Origin: Mesorhizobium norvegicum
GTDB taxonomy: Bacteria; Pseudomonadota; Alphaproteobacteria; Rhizobiales; Rhizobiaceae
NCBI RefSeq assembly: GCF_004919685.1
Contig: NZ_SMYZ01000037.1
Coordinates: 1-33,126 of the forward strand
Direction: 5' to 3'
Length of the DNA: 33,126 nt
The notes below the pieces were generated by a model that worked only from the letters and a program-made list of their open reading frames with translations, searched no databases and had not been told where the DNA came from. The translations under genes and the position numbers were made by a program. The first letter of the stretch is position 1. Each line of letters starts with the position of its first letter. Of the stretch, positions 23,946-31,805 are shown piece by piece.

Positions 23946-24063
23946 CGCTGACATCGACAATAGTTCAACGCAAGTTGAACTTCCCTGTTTGCAGCCCTAA
24001 TTGTAGGTGGATCTGCCACACCCGTTCCCGCCCATCCTTTACCCCAAGACACGAGGCCCCGAG

Positions 24064-24930
24064 ATGACCGAATACACCCCGCCGAAAGTATGGACCTGGA
24101 ACAAGCCGAGTGGCGGCGCCTTTGCCAGCATCAACCGACCGATCGCTGGCCCGACGCATGACAAGGAACTGCCCGTCGGCAAGCATCCGCTGCAGCTCTA
24201 CTCGCTGGCGACGCCGAATGGCGTCAAGGTGACAGTCATGCTGGAAGAGCTTCTGGCACGCGGCCACAAGGGCGCCGAGTATGATGCCTGGCTGATCAGG
24301 ATCAACGATGGCGACCAGTTCGGCAGCGGCTTCGTCGAGGTCAACCCCAACTCCAAGATCCCCGCTTTGCTGGACCGCAGCGGCAAGACGCCGGTGCGCG
24401 TCTTCGAATCCGGTTCGATCCTGGTCTATCTCGCCGAAAAATTCGGCGAATTCCTGCCCAGCGAACAGCCGGCTCGCGCCGAAGTGCTGTCCTGGCTGTT
24501 CTGGCAGATGGGCTCGGCGCCGTATCTCGGCGGCGGCTTCGGCCATTTCTACGCCTATGCGCCGGAAAAGTTCGAATATGCCATCGACCGCTTTTCGATG
24601 GAGGTGAAGCGCCAGATGGACGTGCTCGACCGTCGGCTGGCCGAGACTGAATATCTCGGCGGCAAGGACTACTCCATCGCCGACATGGCGGTGTGGCCCT
24701 GGTATGGCGGGCTGGCGCTCGGTCGCATGTACAATGATTCCGCCGAGTTCCTGTCCGTGCAGGAGTACAAGCATGTGCAGCGCTGGGCGAAGGCGATCGA
24801 CACCCGCCCGGCGGTCAAGCGCGGCCGCATGGTCAACCGCGCCTTCGGCGAGCCTGCCCTGCAGCTGCACGAGCGCCACGACGCCAGCGACTTCGACACG
24901 AACACGCAAGACAAGCTGGCGGCCGAGTGA
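24064..24930 (+). CDS. yghU: YghU-like glutathione S-transferase (disulfide reductase type)
   Basis: The 288-residue product matches the YghU family along its full length. It has VWTWNKPSGGAFASINRP at the N-terminus, LPVGKHPLQLYSLATPNGVK, VEVNPNSKIPAL, ESGSILVYLAEKFGEFLP, GGGFGHFYAYAP, the capping box YSIADMAVWPWYGG and the C-terminal HERHDASDFDTNTQDK. YghU proteins bind two glutathione molecules and reduce disulfide bonds and organic hydroperoxides in the cytosol. The long N-terminal extension before the thioredoxin domain is a family trait. The ATG at 24064 reproduces the family start. A 102-base diverged copy of its 3' end occurs at 25950-26051. Confidence 0.95.
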   Translation: MTEYTPPKVWTWNKPSGGAFASINRPIAGPTHDKELPVGKHPLQLYSLATPNGVKVTVMLEELLARGHKGAEYDAWLIRINDGDQFGSGFVEVNPNSKIPALLDRSGKTPVRVFESGSILVYLAEKFGEFLPSEQPARAEVLSWLFWQMGSAPYLGGGFGHFYAYAPEKFEYAIDRFSMEVKRQMDVLDRRLAETEYLGGKDYSIADMAVWPWYGGLALGRMYNDSAEFLSVQEYKHVQRWAKAIDTRPAVKRGRMVNRAFGEPALQLHERHDASDFDTNTQDKLAAE

Positions 24931-24981
24931 GCTGAACGGCCAGCGCGCCGACTTCCCTCTCCGGTGGGGAGGTCGACCGCT

Positions 24982-25778
24982 TCAACCCGCCCGCCTCTTG
25001 TCGACGGCCGACATCCACAGCCCGTCGATGTCGGCAAGAAACGTCTCGTCGATCTCGTCGAGATGGTTCCAGTACATGCCGTCCTCGTAGAAATAGCCGA
25101 GGTCCTTCTCGATCTCCTCGGCCTTTTCGGCCTTGTCGAGCCGGATGCTGCCAAGAATATCCGCCTTCATGTCGGCAATCCGCGTGAGCGAAAGGCCGCC
25201 AAGCTCGTCGAAGGCGAGCCTGGGAAAGACCAGCCGGCTGCGCGGCAGGTCGGACAGATTGATGCACAGGCAGCCATGCTTCAGCGCCTGAACAAGCAGG
25301 CGCGCCGACTTGGCCTCGAGGTTGCGCAGGGTGACGTCATCGCGCAACGGATCGGGACGGCCGATGCCATAGAAATGCGTCTTGTCCGGCCGGTCGTAGA
25401 TCATGTCGCAGCCCAGGAATGCCAGCACATCGGGCTTCTGGCTGTGAATGGTCCAGTATGCGGCGGTCAGCGCCATCGTGGCGCCGGCATAGACGAAGCC
25501 ACCGAAGGCGTTCTGCGCCGGAACATACTGCGTGGCGCTGAATATCCGGGCCTGTCGCAAGGTCGCGTCGTGGGGCAGCCGGTCCGACGGGAAATCGCCG
25601 GCATGGACGAGGAAATCCCAGTCGGGGCGCACCCGCCAGGCATTGTTGATGGCGACGATCCGGCTGAACGCCTGTGCTTCGGCCATGGCTCGCAACGCAC
25701 CGCGTCGGGCGCGCTGCCAAGCAGAAGCAGGATGCGGGGTGCGTCATCGCTAGCAGTTTCGATGGGCGGGATGGTCAT
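24982..25778 (-). pseudogene. Frameshifted unknown gene (possible glycosyltransferase/DUF115-like)
   Basis: The 5' part (ATG 25778, MTIPPIETASDDAPRILLLL then GSAPDAVR) and the 3' part (RAMAEAQAFSRIVAINNAWR to SAVDKRRAG, stop 24982) join into one sensible protein of about 263 residues, but lie in different frames. At 25691-25700 two 5-mers, CGCAA and CGCAC, stand side by side (GTGCG-TTGCG on the coding strand); removing one restores the frame. Segments DWDFLVHAGDFPSDR and LAFLGCDMIYD...THFYGIG resemble sugar-nucleotide glycosyltransferases or DUF115-like proteins, but I cannot name the family. The frameshift may be real or a sequencing error. The rest is well preserved, pointing to a recent event. 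Confidence 0.65.
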
Positions 25779-25949
25779 CGAAGGGCTTTCAGGTCTCGGC
25801 CGAAAGGCCGCCTGCACATCGACATATGCCGGCTCGCGAACGTTTGCACGGCTGCAACCCTGCACCCTGGCGGACGACTTTGCCAGCCCGATGCATGCGG
25901 CCGATCGTGCAGGCCGGGGCGCTTGATGCTCCCGGTCGCGCAGCCGCAC

Positions 25950-26051
25950 ATGGTCAACCGCGCCTTCGGCGAGCCTGCCATGCCGTCGCATGAGCGCCAC
26001 GACGCCGGCGATCTCGAGACGAAGACGCAAGGACGGCTGGCCGCTGAATAG
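25950..26051 (+). pseudogene. Diverged second copy of the yghU 3' end
   Basis: The 33 codons from ATG to TAG match the last 33 codons of yghU (24829-24930) without gaps, identical at 24 positions: MVNRAFGEPAMPSHERHD against MVNRAFGEPALQLHERHD. Similarity fades just upstream of 25940 and no other GST sequence remains. The two copies flank the frameshifted gene at 24982-25778. The terminator at 26078-26114 follows this copy. It could be the scar of a tandem yghU paralogue replaced by the unknown gene. Confidence 0.75.
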
Positions 26052-26077
26052 GCCACGGCAAAGCCGGCCTCAAAAAG

Positions 26078-26114
26078 AAAGCCCGCCACCGACGCGGTGT
26101 CGGGGCGGGCTTTT
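26078..26114. terminator. Bidirectional rho-independent terminator
   Basis: The stem GCCCGCC-A-CCGAC / GTCGG-GGCGGGC (26081-26110) has a five-base loop. TTTT follows on the plus strand and an A-rich run precedes it, giving a T-run on the minus strand. It can end both the yghU-remnant side and the convergent DUF1236 gene (stop 26163). Confidence 0.85.
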
Positions 26115-26162
26115 CCCAAGGCAAGCCTGGCGTGGCGCGGGCACCCCCGCGTCAAGCACCAA

Positions 26163-26465
26163 TCAGTTCAAGACTTCGACGATCTGATGGGTCTCGGGGT
26201 CGACCAGGACAGTCTGGTCGTTGATGACGGCGACGCGGTACTTGACGTTGGGCACTTCGCGCAGTTGGACCGTATCCGGCACTGGCGAGCCGAGCTTGAG
26301 CTCAACGCCCAGAAGGTTCACCGACGCCAGCGGCTCCTTCTTGATGTACTCGCGAACGATAGTGTTCTGTTCCGGCTGGACGACGATGACATCTTCCGCC
26401 AGCGCCGCACCAATGCCGCTCATCAGGACAACCGCAGCCGCCGCACTCGTAAGATAAAATTTCAT
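26163..26465 (-). CDS. DUF1236 domain-containing exported protein
   Basis: A signal peptide (MKFYLTSAAAAVVLMSGIGAALA) precedes a 77-residue mature part ending VKYRVAVINDQTVLVDPETH, followed by a short hydrophobic tail; this is the DUF1236 signature common in rhizobia. The function is unknown; it should be periplasmic. The ATG at 26465 has GGAG six bases upstream. The gene stands alone, with a strong terminator downstream. Confidence 0.88.
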   Translation of the reverse strand: MKFYLTSAAAAVVLMSGIGAALAEDVIVVQPEQNTIVREYIKKEPLASVNLLGVELKLGSPVPDTVQLREVPNVKYRVAVINDQTVLVDPETHQIVEVLN

Positions 26466-26987
26466 GACAATCTCCATAAGGGCTATCTGAAAATCCGCCC
26501 TGCATGGAAACTCCATAATTGCCATGAGGTTCCATCTCGAATTTCCGAATACATAAATAAATAAAATGGCCGATCGCCGACGCGTATTATTGTCGTGCTT
26601 TCGGCGACAGGCCAAAGGTATTTCAAAATTTTGCTGATGATTTTCGGATAAATTGTGAATTCGGTTGATTTTTCGGATCTATAAAACCACCTGCCGACCC
26701 GGCGGGGCTATGTCCCAACTGGAAAGCCACCCTCGGTGCGAGGGTCACAAAACGCGGCACATCGGCTTCGCCCGCTATCTCAATCGAGGGCGGCGGTCGA
26801 TTTGCTGCAACATCTTAGGATTGGCTAACGTAGAGAGCGCAATGTCGTTCCCGCCGCTTTTTTCCGGCGCCACGAAAAAGGCTCGCTCTGCCGGGAGCAG
26901 AGCGAGCCTTAAACGACGTTGTGGCGAAAATCTCCAAAGCGCCATTCCTGATCGATCCCGGGTTTCACCGAACCCGAGTGCCCGGCC
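26466..26987. other. Intergenic region of 522 bases
   Basis: The part from about 26520 to 26700 is AT-richer than its surroundings and presumably carries the DUF1236 promoter. A strong minus-strand terminator sits at 26874-26912. Open frames here are short, without ribosome-binding sites or protein-like composition; I see no gene. Confidence 0.5.
26874..26912 (-). terminator. Terminator of the ExoX-like gene
   Basis: A perfect stem of about 14 bp (AAGGCTCGCTCTGC / GCAGAGCGAGCCTT) with a five-base loop has five A on its left on the plus strand, which is a T-run for minus-strand RNA. It lies about 75 bases beyond the stop of the ExoX-like gene at 26988. Confidence 0.85.
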
Positions 26988-27233
26988 TCAAAACCAGACA
27001 CCGTCGCGATGCAGCGGCGAGACAGCGTCGCCTGGATCCTGGCTCGTCGCGGCATGATGCGCGCGCCCGAAGATCAGCCTCACGACGAGCACGAAGTAGC
27101 CGACCTGCACAACAAGCAGCGTCACGATCGTCCAGGCAAATGCCTCCCAGAAAGAACCGGTGGCCATATAGGTCCAGACCGCGACAATGACGGCCGTGGC
27201 TGACATCCCCACAAGAAACTGTCCAAAATACAT
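26988..27233 (-). CDS. Exopolysaccharide production repressor family protein (ExoX-like)
   Basis: The 81-residue protein has two transmembrane helices close together (FLVGMSATAVIVAVWTYMAT and AFAWTIVTLLVVQVGYFVLV) joined by the short loop GSFWE, then a cytoplasmic tail with FGRAHHAA. Length, helix spacing and the QVGYF-type segment match the ExoX/PsiA-like family. Its members sit in the inner membrane and lower exopolysaccharide synthesis, probably by acting on the ExoY-type sugar transferase. ATG 27233 is preferred; the Shine-Dalgarno is weak (GTGGAA) and a TTG at 27266 is possible. It is divergent from a sulfotransferase gene. Confidence 0.75.
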   Translation of the reverse strand: MYFGQFLVGMSATAVIVAVWTYMATGSFWEAFAWTIVTLLVVQVGYFVLVVRLIFGRAHHAATSQDPGDAVSPLHRDGVWF

Positions 27234-27321
27234 CGTTCCACAATCGTTGAACCGCCCCGGTTCCAACGACTCCCTGCCAAATTCCCGTTACCCGCGGACA
27301 ACGTTTCATTATTTTAGCAAC

Positions 27322-27361
27322 TTCGCAAGTATGTGGTCGCCACCCGGTACGCGCTTGCGAA
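27322..27361. promoter_or_regulatory. Inverted repeat between the ExoX-like and sulfotransferase genes
   Basis: TTCGCAAG (27322-27329) and CTTGCGAA (27354-27361) are perfect inverted 8-mers with centres 32 bp apart, about three helical turns, within the 212-base divergent gap. They could be a regulator site controlling either gene. No regulator gene is adjacent, so the role is a guess. Confidence 0.35.
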
Positions 27362-27445
27362 ATTTGTTGCGCGCCGGCCTGGTCGGGAGCAATTTGATGC
27401 TCACGGACTGGGGTAGCGGAGAAAACAAGTCCGGGGGATGGGGAA

Positions 27446-28186
27446 ATGACGCTCAAACTGATCGGGGCCGGTTTCGGCCGCACCGGCACGTGGTCTACCT
27501 TTGCCGCGCTGAACCGGCTCGGCCTGCCATCCTACCACATGCAGGAAGTGATCATGAACAAGGCCAACAAGGGCCATCTCGATTTCTGGCGCAAGGTGGC
27601 CAACAGCCCGGCGGGCAGCCAACACGACTGGAACCGTGTGTTCGCCAACTATACGGCCACCGTCGACAATCCTGGTTGTTGCGTGTGGAAGGAACTGATG
27701 GCCGCCTACCCCGACGCCAAGGTGTTGCTGACGCTCCATCCGCGCGGCGCCGAAGCATGGTATGAGAGCACGATCGACACGATCTACTTCACCGAGAATG
27801 TCTGGCAGTTCAAGATCCTGGAATGGCTGACGCCCTTCGGCCGGAAATTCGGGGACATGTCGCGCAAGCTGGTGTGGGGCCGCACCCTGAAAGGCGTGAT
27901 GGACGACCGCGCCAAGGCGGTGGCGCGCTACAACGCCTATATCGAGGAGGTGAAGGCAGCGGTGCCGCCGCAAAAGCTGCTGGTCTACAAGGTGACCGAA
28001 GGCTGGGCTCCGCTTTGCGAGTTCCTCGGCGTGGCACTGCCCAACGAGCCCTTCCCCAACCTCAACGACCGCGAAACAATCAAGAAGATCATCCGCGATA
28101 TCATCAAGGGCTCCTACATCATGCTGGGGCTGGCGATCGCGGCGATACTGGCCGTGGTTGCGGCGCTGTGGTGGTGGCTGGGCTGA
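27446..28186 (+). CDS. Sulfotransferase-family protein with C-terminal membrane anchor
   Basis: The 246-residue protein carries the PAPS-binding 5'-phosphosulfate loop as GAGFGRTGTWSTFAAL (residues about 8-23) and a 3'-phosphate block KVLLTLHPRGAEAWYEST. Both are typical of the bacterial P-loop sulfotransferase family (Sulfotransfer_4-like). Residues about 223-245 (YIMLGLAIAAILAVVAALWW) form a single C-terminal membrane helix, so the catalytic domain is probably tethered to the inner membrane on the cytoplasmic side. The start has GGGGGA upstream. Sulfation of a surface saccharide or lipid would suit its divergence from an ExoX-like gene, but that is inference. Confidence 0.82.
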   Translation: MTLKLIGAGFGRTGTWSTFAALNRLGLPSYHMQEVIMNKANKGHLDFWRKVANSPAGSQHDWNRVFANYTATVDNPGCCVWKELMAAYPDAKVLLTLHPRGAEAWYESTIDTIYFTENVWQFKILEWLTPFGRKFGDMSRKLVWGRTLKGVMDDRAKAVARYNAYIEEVKAAVPPQKLLVYKVTEGWAPLCEFLGVALPNEPFPNLNDRETIKKIIRDIIKGSYIMLGLAIAAILAVVAALWWWLG

Positions 28187-28392
28187 CCTCCAAGCGTCGG
28201 CAATCGAGAACCAGTCTTTGCCCAGCGGGCACGGGAACAAACGCCGTGAGCCGGGCACTAGGACGTGGGAGGGAAGGAGATAGGCGACGCTCAGCCACTC
28301 CGATGTCTTGCGCCATAAAGCGCCTTCCACGTATCCCCGTAATGCCGACGTAATGCCCCGGAGCTACCCCCACCGGCGAACGATCCAGCCGC

Positions 28393-29340
28393 GTGGGATG
28401 CATCTTGGCCATAGAAACGAGCAAGCAGCAATTTGCCTGGCTGCAGGAGACTGCCTGCGCTGTCAGCCAGATCCTGGGCCTCTGCAAGCGCCTGGGGATA
28501 GGGCAGTCCCGGGTGTTCCTGACCCGGTTCGCATTGAAGCCGGTGAGCTTCTTCAAATGGTTCCGCTTCCTGTCCAGCTTCCGGCGGCGGCACCGGCTTG
28601 GCTGCCCCAATGACGATCTGTTGCGCAAGAAGCCCTACAAGTTCTTTGCCCTTGGTCTATCAGGTCATCGCGGCTTCGATCTTCTGGCCGACCATTTCAA
28701 TCTGGCGGCAGCGGGCCTGTCGCGAGAGCTGTTGGAGGCGGCATGGCGCGGGCGGCCGATGGACATCGGCATGGTAAGCGGGCGGCGCGATGCCTATGGC
28801 TTGAGCATGCTTCTCTCCGTTCATTCAGGCAGCAGCCATGAAGGCGCCTTCTCGATCAAACTGACGCGGCAGAGCGACCGGCTCGATCTGGTCACGCTGA
28901 GCTTCATCCTCTACCGGCTGAGTGACAGCCGCTACACGGTCGCCATCGGCGGGATCCAGGGCAGCCGGGAGTCCCGACGCGCCGTCATCGACGCCACGCG
29001 CGACCTCTGCGGCCTGCGGCCGAAGGATGCCGCGCTGCTCGTCATCGAAGGCATCGCGATCGGCGGCGGCGCCGGTCATTTTCTCGGCGTCTCCGACGCC
29101 AGGCACACCATCAATTTCCGCACGCCGAAAAAGCGCCTCGGCAAGCATGCGGACATGGATGAATACTGGCTCGACCGTGGTGGATGCGAAGGCGGTGAAT
29201 TCGGCTTCGCGATGCCAGTGAGGAACCATGATATCTCGCCACCGCTCGGCCGGCGCGAGTCCTGCAAGTTCGAATTCCTGGCTATCGGCAGGACCCTGTT
29301 CGCACCGCGGCCCGCCCTGCGCCGAGATGTGACGGCGTGA
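28393..29340 (+). CDS. VirK/YbjX family (DUF535) protein
   Basis: The C-terminal two thirds fit the DUF535 pattern: SFILYRLSDSRYTVAIGGIQ, then RDLCGLRPKDAALLVIEGIA, AIGGGAGHFLGVSD, and DMDEYWLDRGG. Members include VirK of Agrobacterium/Shigella and enterobacterial YbjX; they are linked to virulence and envelope peptide resistance, with no established activity. The start is uncertain: the frame opens after a stop near 28352, GTG 28393 is the first candidate and has no Shine-Dalgarno, and TTG 28405 follows a GGGA six bases upstream. The product is 311 or 315 residues. It is 206 bases after the sulfotransferase gene with no visible terminator. Confidence 0.82.
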   Translation: MGCILAIETSKQQFAWLQETACAVSQILGLCKRLGIGQSRVFLTRFALKPVSFFKWFRFLSSFRRRHRLGCPNDDLLRKKPYKFFALGLSGHRGFDLLADHFNLAAAGLSRELLEAAWRGRPMDIGMVSGRRDAYGLSMLLSVHSGSSHEGAFSIKLTRQSDRLDLVTLSFILYRLSDSRYTVAIGGIQGSRESRRAVIDATRDLCGLRPKDAALLVIEGIAIGGGAGHFLGVSDARHTINFRTPKKRLGKHADMDEYWLDRGGCEGGEFGFAMPVRNHDISPPLGRRESCKFEFLAIGRTLFAPRPALRRDVTA

Positions 29341-29540
29341 CTTCGAAACTTGCCAAAACCACATTTTCCATGCCCGAATTCTTGGCGAAGACGCTTGGCC
29401 GGCTAAGATTTCTGCCCGGGTATTATATCAGTTTTGACTAAAATATCGGAACGTCCAATGGACATTTCCGGAACCGAACAAGGCCCCTCGGACCTTTGCC
29501 TCTGGCAGCTAAGACCTTGGTCCTACAGGAAAAAGAAAAA

Positions 29541-29586
29541 GGCCCGATGTGACCGATTGAAGCCCGGACAAGGGAACATCGGGCCT
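29541..29586 (-). terminator. Hairpin with minus-strand T-run (possible terminator)
   Basis: GGCCCGATGT (29541-29550) and ACATCGGGCC (29576-29585) form a perfect 10-bp stem with a 25-base loop. The plus strand has A-rich sequence (GGAAAAAGAAAAA) on the left, so the T-run serves minus-strand RNA. The only minus-strand gene upstream is the amidohydrolase, ending 540 bases away. Otherwise 29341-29650 shows no gene. Confidence 0.55.
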
Positions 29587-29650
29587 CGCTTGTCGTTTGT
29601 CGCGAAGGCTCCGGCATGACAACAGCCGGCGCCCAATCTGGAGAAGCGCG

Positions 29651-29857
29651 ATGCCCCATCGATCCACCATCATCAAAACAGGCCACGGCCCGGGCACGGC
29701 GATTGCCGTGCTCATGGTTGGATTGATGGCGGTGGGCGTCGTATTCCTCGTTCTGGGCAGCTCGCTCTACTTCAGCGAGCAGCCGTCGGATCAACGCGCG
29801 CTGTCTTCCCCACCCGCCCGATCGATTCAGGCGGCGGATGGCAGAGCGGCAAACTGA
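29651..29857 (+). CDS. Small single-pass membrane protein (68 aa)
   Basis: GGAGAA five bases before the ATG and one strong hydrophobic helix (AIAVLMVGLMAVGVVFLVLG, residues about 17-36) support a real small protein. The N-terminus is basic, so it should lie in the cytoplasm with a short Ser/Pro/Arg-rich C-terminus outside. No family recognised. Positions 29858-30128 that follow contain no convincing gene; only a short hydrophobic stretch in another frame around 29905-29965 is seen. Confidence 0.6.
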   Translation: MPHRSTIIKTGHGPGTAIAVLMVGLMAVGVVFLVLGSSLYFSEQPSDQRALSSPPARSIQAADGRAAN

Positions 29858-30128
29858 TCGAGCCCGCACTGAAGGTGAAGAGGCAACGGCGCCGCTGTCT
29901 GGGGCGCAGCGGTCGTCATGCTGGTGTTGATGGCGGCCGGGAACGGTCGGCTTCTGAAGCCTGAGGTTCGGTGGCCTTTATCCATCGGAGAGGGTTAGGC
30001 CGCTTGCATTAATATTAGAGATATCGAATATAGAAAATCGGCCGGCGACCGCCAGAAGTCGGCCGGGCCCGGCGTGCCTCCCTTTGCACCTGGCCGCCGG
30101 GCCATTTTTCTCCCTTGCCGTTTTGCCC

Positions 30129-31385
30129 TCACGCGCCAGCGATGCGGCACGCGTCACCCACCATCTTGCCATCCCTGGCCACCGCCTTGCCACGGCGATA
30201 AACCGTACGCGCCTTGGGCACCGCCACCACCGCCTCGGGCACATGCTGCGCCGGCAGGGTAACGAAGTCGGCGCGGGCGCCGACCGCAAGGCCGTAGCTC
30301 GCCAGCCCAAGCGCTTTCGCCCCGGCATGGGTCACCACGTCGAAGGCGGCGGCCAGTTCGTGGTCCTCGTAGAAACCGGAACGGTAGCCGATCATGTTGG
30401 CGCGGCTCAGCATGTCGCCATCGCCATAGGGCCACCAGGAATCGCGGATGTTGTCGGAGCCGCCGAACACGGTGACGCCGGCCTGCCTGAGCGCCGCCAC
30501 CGGCGGGAAGGCGTGATTGCCCGGCGCATTGGTCATGATCGCGACATCAGAGGCAGCCAGCATCTCGCCGGCCTTCATCAGGGCGTCGGCTGGAATATCG
30601 CCCAGCCCATAGGCATGGCTGACGGCGACGTTGCCTTGCATGCCCAGCGCCCTTGTCCGCGCGGCGATCTCCTCGATCTGGAACAGGCCGAGCGCGCCGC
30701 CATCATGCAGATGGATGTCGACGCCGGCGCCGTGTTTTTGCGCCAGGCCGAACACCACGTCGAGATGGCCGTTCACATCGCGGTCGAAACTGGCGGGGTC
30801 GAGCCCACCGATCAGGTCGCAGCCGAGCTTCAGCGCCTCGTCGAGAAGCTCTGGCGTGCCCGGCGAGGCTAGGATACCGCTTTGCGGGAAGGCGACGAGC
30901 TGGATGTCGATGAGGTCGCGATAGTGTTCACGCACTGTCAGGATCGTTTCCAGATGCGTCAGGCCGACCGAGCCGTCGACCATCACATGGCTGCGCATGG
31001 CGAGACTGCCATGGCCGATGCAGAGCTCCAGCTGGTTCTTCGCCCGCTCCGCCATCGGCGCGGCGGCGGCCAGATTCCTGGCCTGGAAGGCGACACGTTC
31101 GCGCACGTCGAAACCGTCGGTGCAAGGGATATGCGGGCGCCAGGCGTCGCCATAAAACGACGTGTCGAGGTGGATATGGCCCTCGACGAAGGCGGGCACG
31201 ACAAGCTGCCCCCCAAGATCAACAATGCCAAGATCGACAATGCCAAGGTCGACGCCGGCGAGGTCGGCCGTCTTCTGGACCGGCATGATGGCGCTGAAGC
31301 GCCAGTCGGTGACGGTGAGGTCGACCAGCGAGCCGTCGGCCAGCCGGGCGTTCCGGAAAATCGTCTGTTCTTTCAAGGGCGCCAT
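30129..31385 (-). CDS. CodA-like metal-dependent amidohydrolase
   Basis: The 418-residue protein follows the cytosine deaminase branch of the amidohydrolase superfamily. Metal His70 and His72 are in EGHIHLD, Gln168 in FPQSG, His225 in DIHLHDGG, His257 in SHAYG, and Asp311 in GSDNIRDSWWPYGDGDML. Compared with E. coli CodA, the Glu of the HCDE motif (Glu217) is Asp228 here. Deamination of cytosine, creatinine-like or triazine-like rings is therefore possible but not certain. Residues 47-58 contain LGIVDLGIVDLG, made by three 15-bp tandem units at 31213-31257. The ATG at 31385 lacks a strong Shine-Dalgarno. Confidence 0.85.
   Translation of the reverse strand: MAPLKEQTIFRNARLADGSLVDLTVTDWRFSAIMPVQKTADLAGVDLGIVDLGIVDLGGQLVVPAFVEGHIHLDTSFYGDAWRPHIPCTDGFDVRERVAFQARNLAAAAPMAERAKNQLELCIGHGSLAMRSHVMVDGSVGLTHLETILTVREHYRDLIDIQLVAFPQSGILASPGTPELLDEALKLGCDLIGGLDPASFDRDVNGHLDVVFGLAQKHGAGVDIHLHDGGALGLFQIEEIAARTRALGMQGNVAVSHAYGLGDIPADALMKAGEMLAASDVAIMTNAPGNHAFPPVAALRQAGVTVFGGSDNIRDSWWPYGDGDMLSRANMIGYRSGFYEDHELAAAFDVVTHAGAKALGLASYGLAVGARADFVTLPAQHVPEAVVAVPKARTVYRRGKAVARDGKMVGDACRIAGA
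31213..31257. repeat. Three 15-bp tandem units inside the amidohydrolase gene
   Basis: CCAAGATCAACAATG, CCAAGATCGACAATG and the more diverged CCAAGGTCGACGCCG follow each other without a gap and keep the frame. They encode repeated LGIVD-type residues in the N-terminal beta region, a likely in-frame microduplication. Confidence 0.7.
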
Positions 31386-31459
31386 CCATGGGTTGAAGCG
31401 CCAGTCGTCGCCGCTCGCCCGCCTGCGGTCAATGCCGCAAGAAAGAGAAACTGTTTCTA

Positions 31460-31565
31460 ATGCATGTCGCCCGAAAGTGACGTCGGTTTTGGGAAAACGA
31501 CATGCATAAAAACAAAGAACCTAAAGCGCGTCGCCGGAATCCGTTCAAACGCGACGCGCTTTAGG
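31460..31565. repeat. Composite palindromic intergenic element
   Basis: Two dyads stand side by side. TGCATGTCG (31461-31469) pairs with CGACATGCA (31498-31506). CCTAAAGCGCGTCGC (31520-31534) pairs perfectly with GCGACGCGCTTTAGG (31551-31565) over a 16-base loop. From memory this two-part element occurs many times between Mesorhizobium genes. The remaining part of the 420-base gap (31566-31805) has GC-rich open frames but nothing I can support as a gene. Confidence 0.7.
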
Positions 31566-31805
31566 CACGCCGAAATCCCGGGTGCCGAATCCGCACTTTG
31601 GCCCCGGCCTATTCCGCTTTCGCGGAAGTTTCGACCGGCGTGCAATATGCAATGCTGCTAATGCGGCGGTACGAGCCGCCCTGGTTGACGCGGGCGCCCA
31701 AGCCATCCCAACAATGCGCCCCCCCGTCCGCGTCGACCACGGCAGCCGCTTGGCGCTATTATGCGATCCGCGAAGCGACAGCCTGCCGTGACCTTCGTTG
31801 CGGCT

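Noticed and set aside
29870..29995. Short hydrophobic stretch (GAAVVMLVLMAAG) after the small membrane protein
   Set aside because: No start codon with RBS, about 30 codons only; may be a decayed paralogue but cannot be supported.
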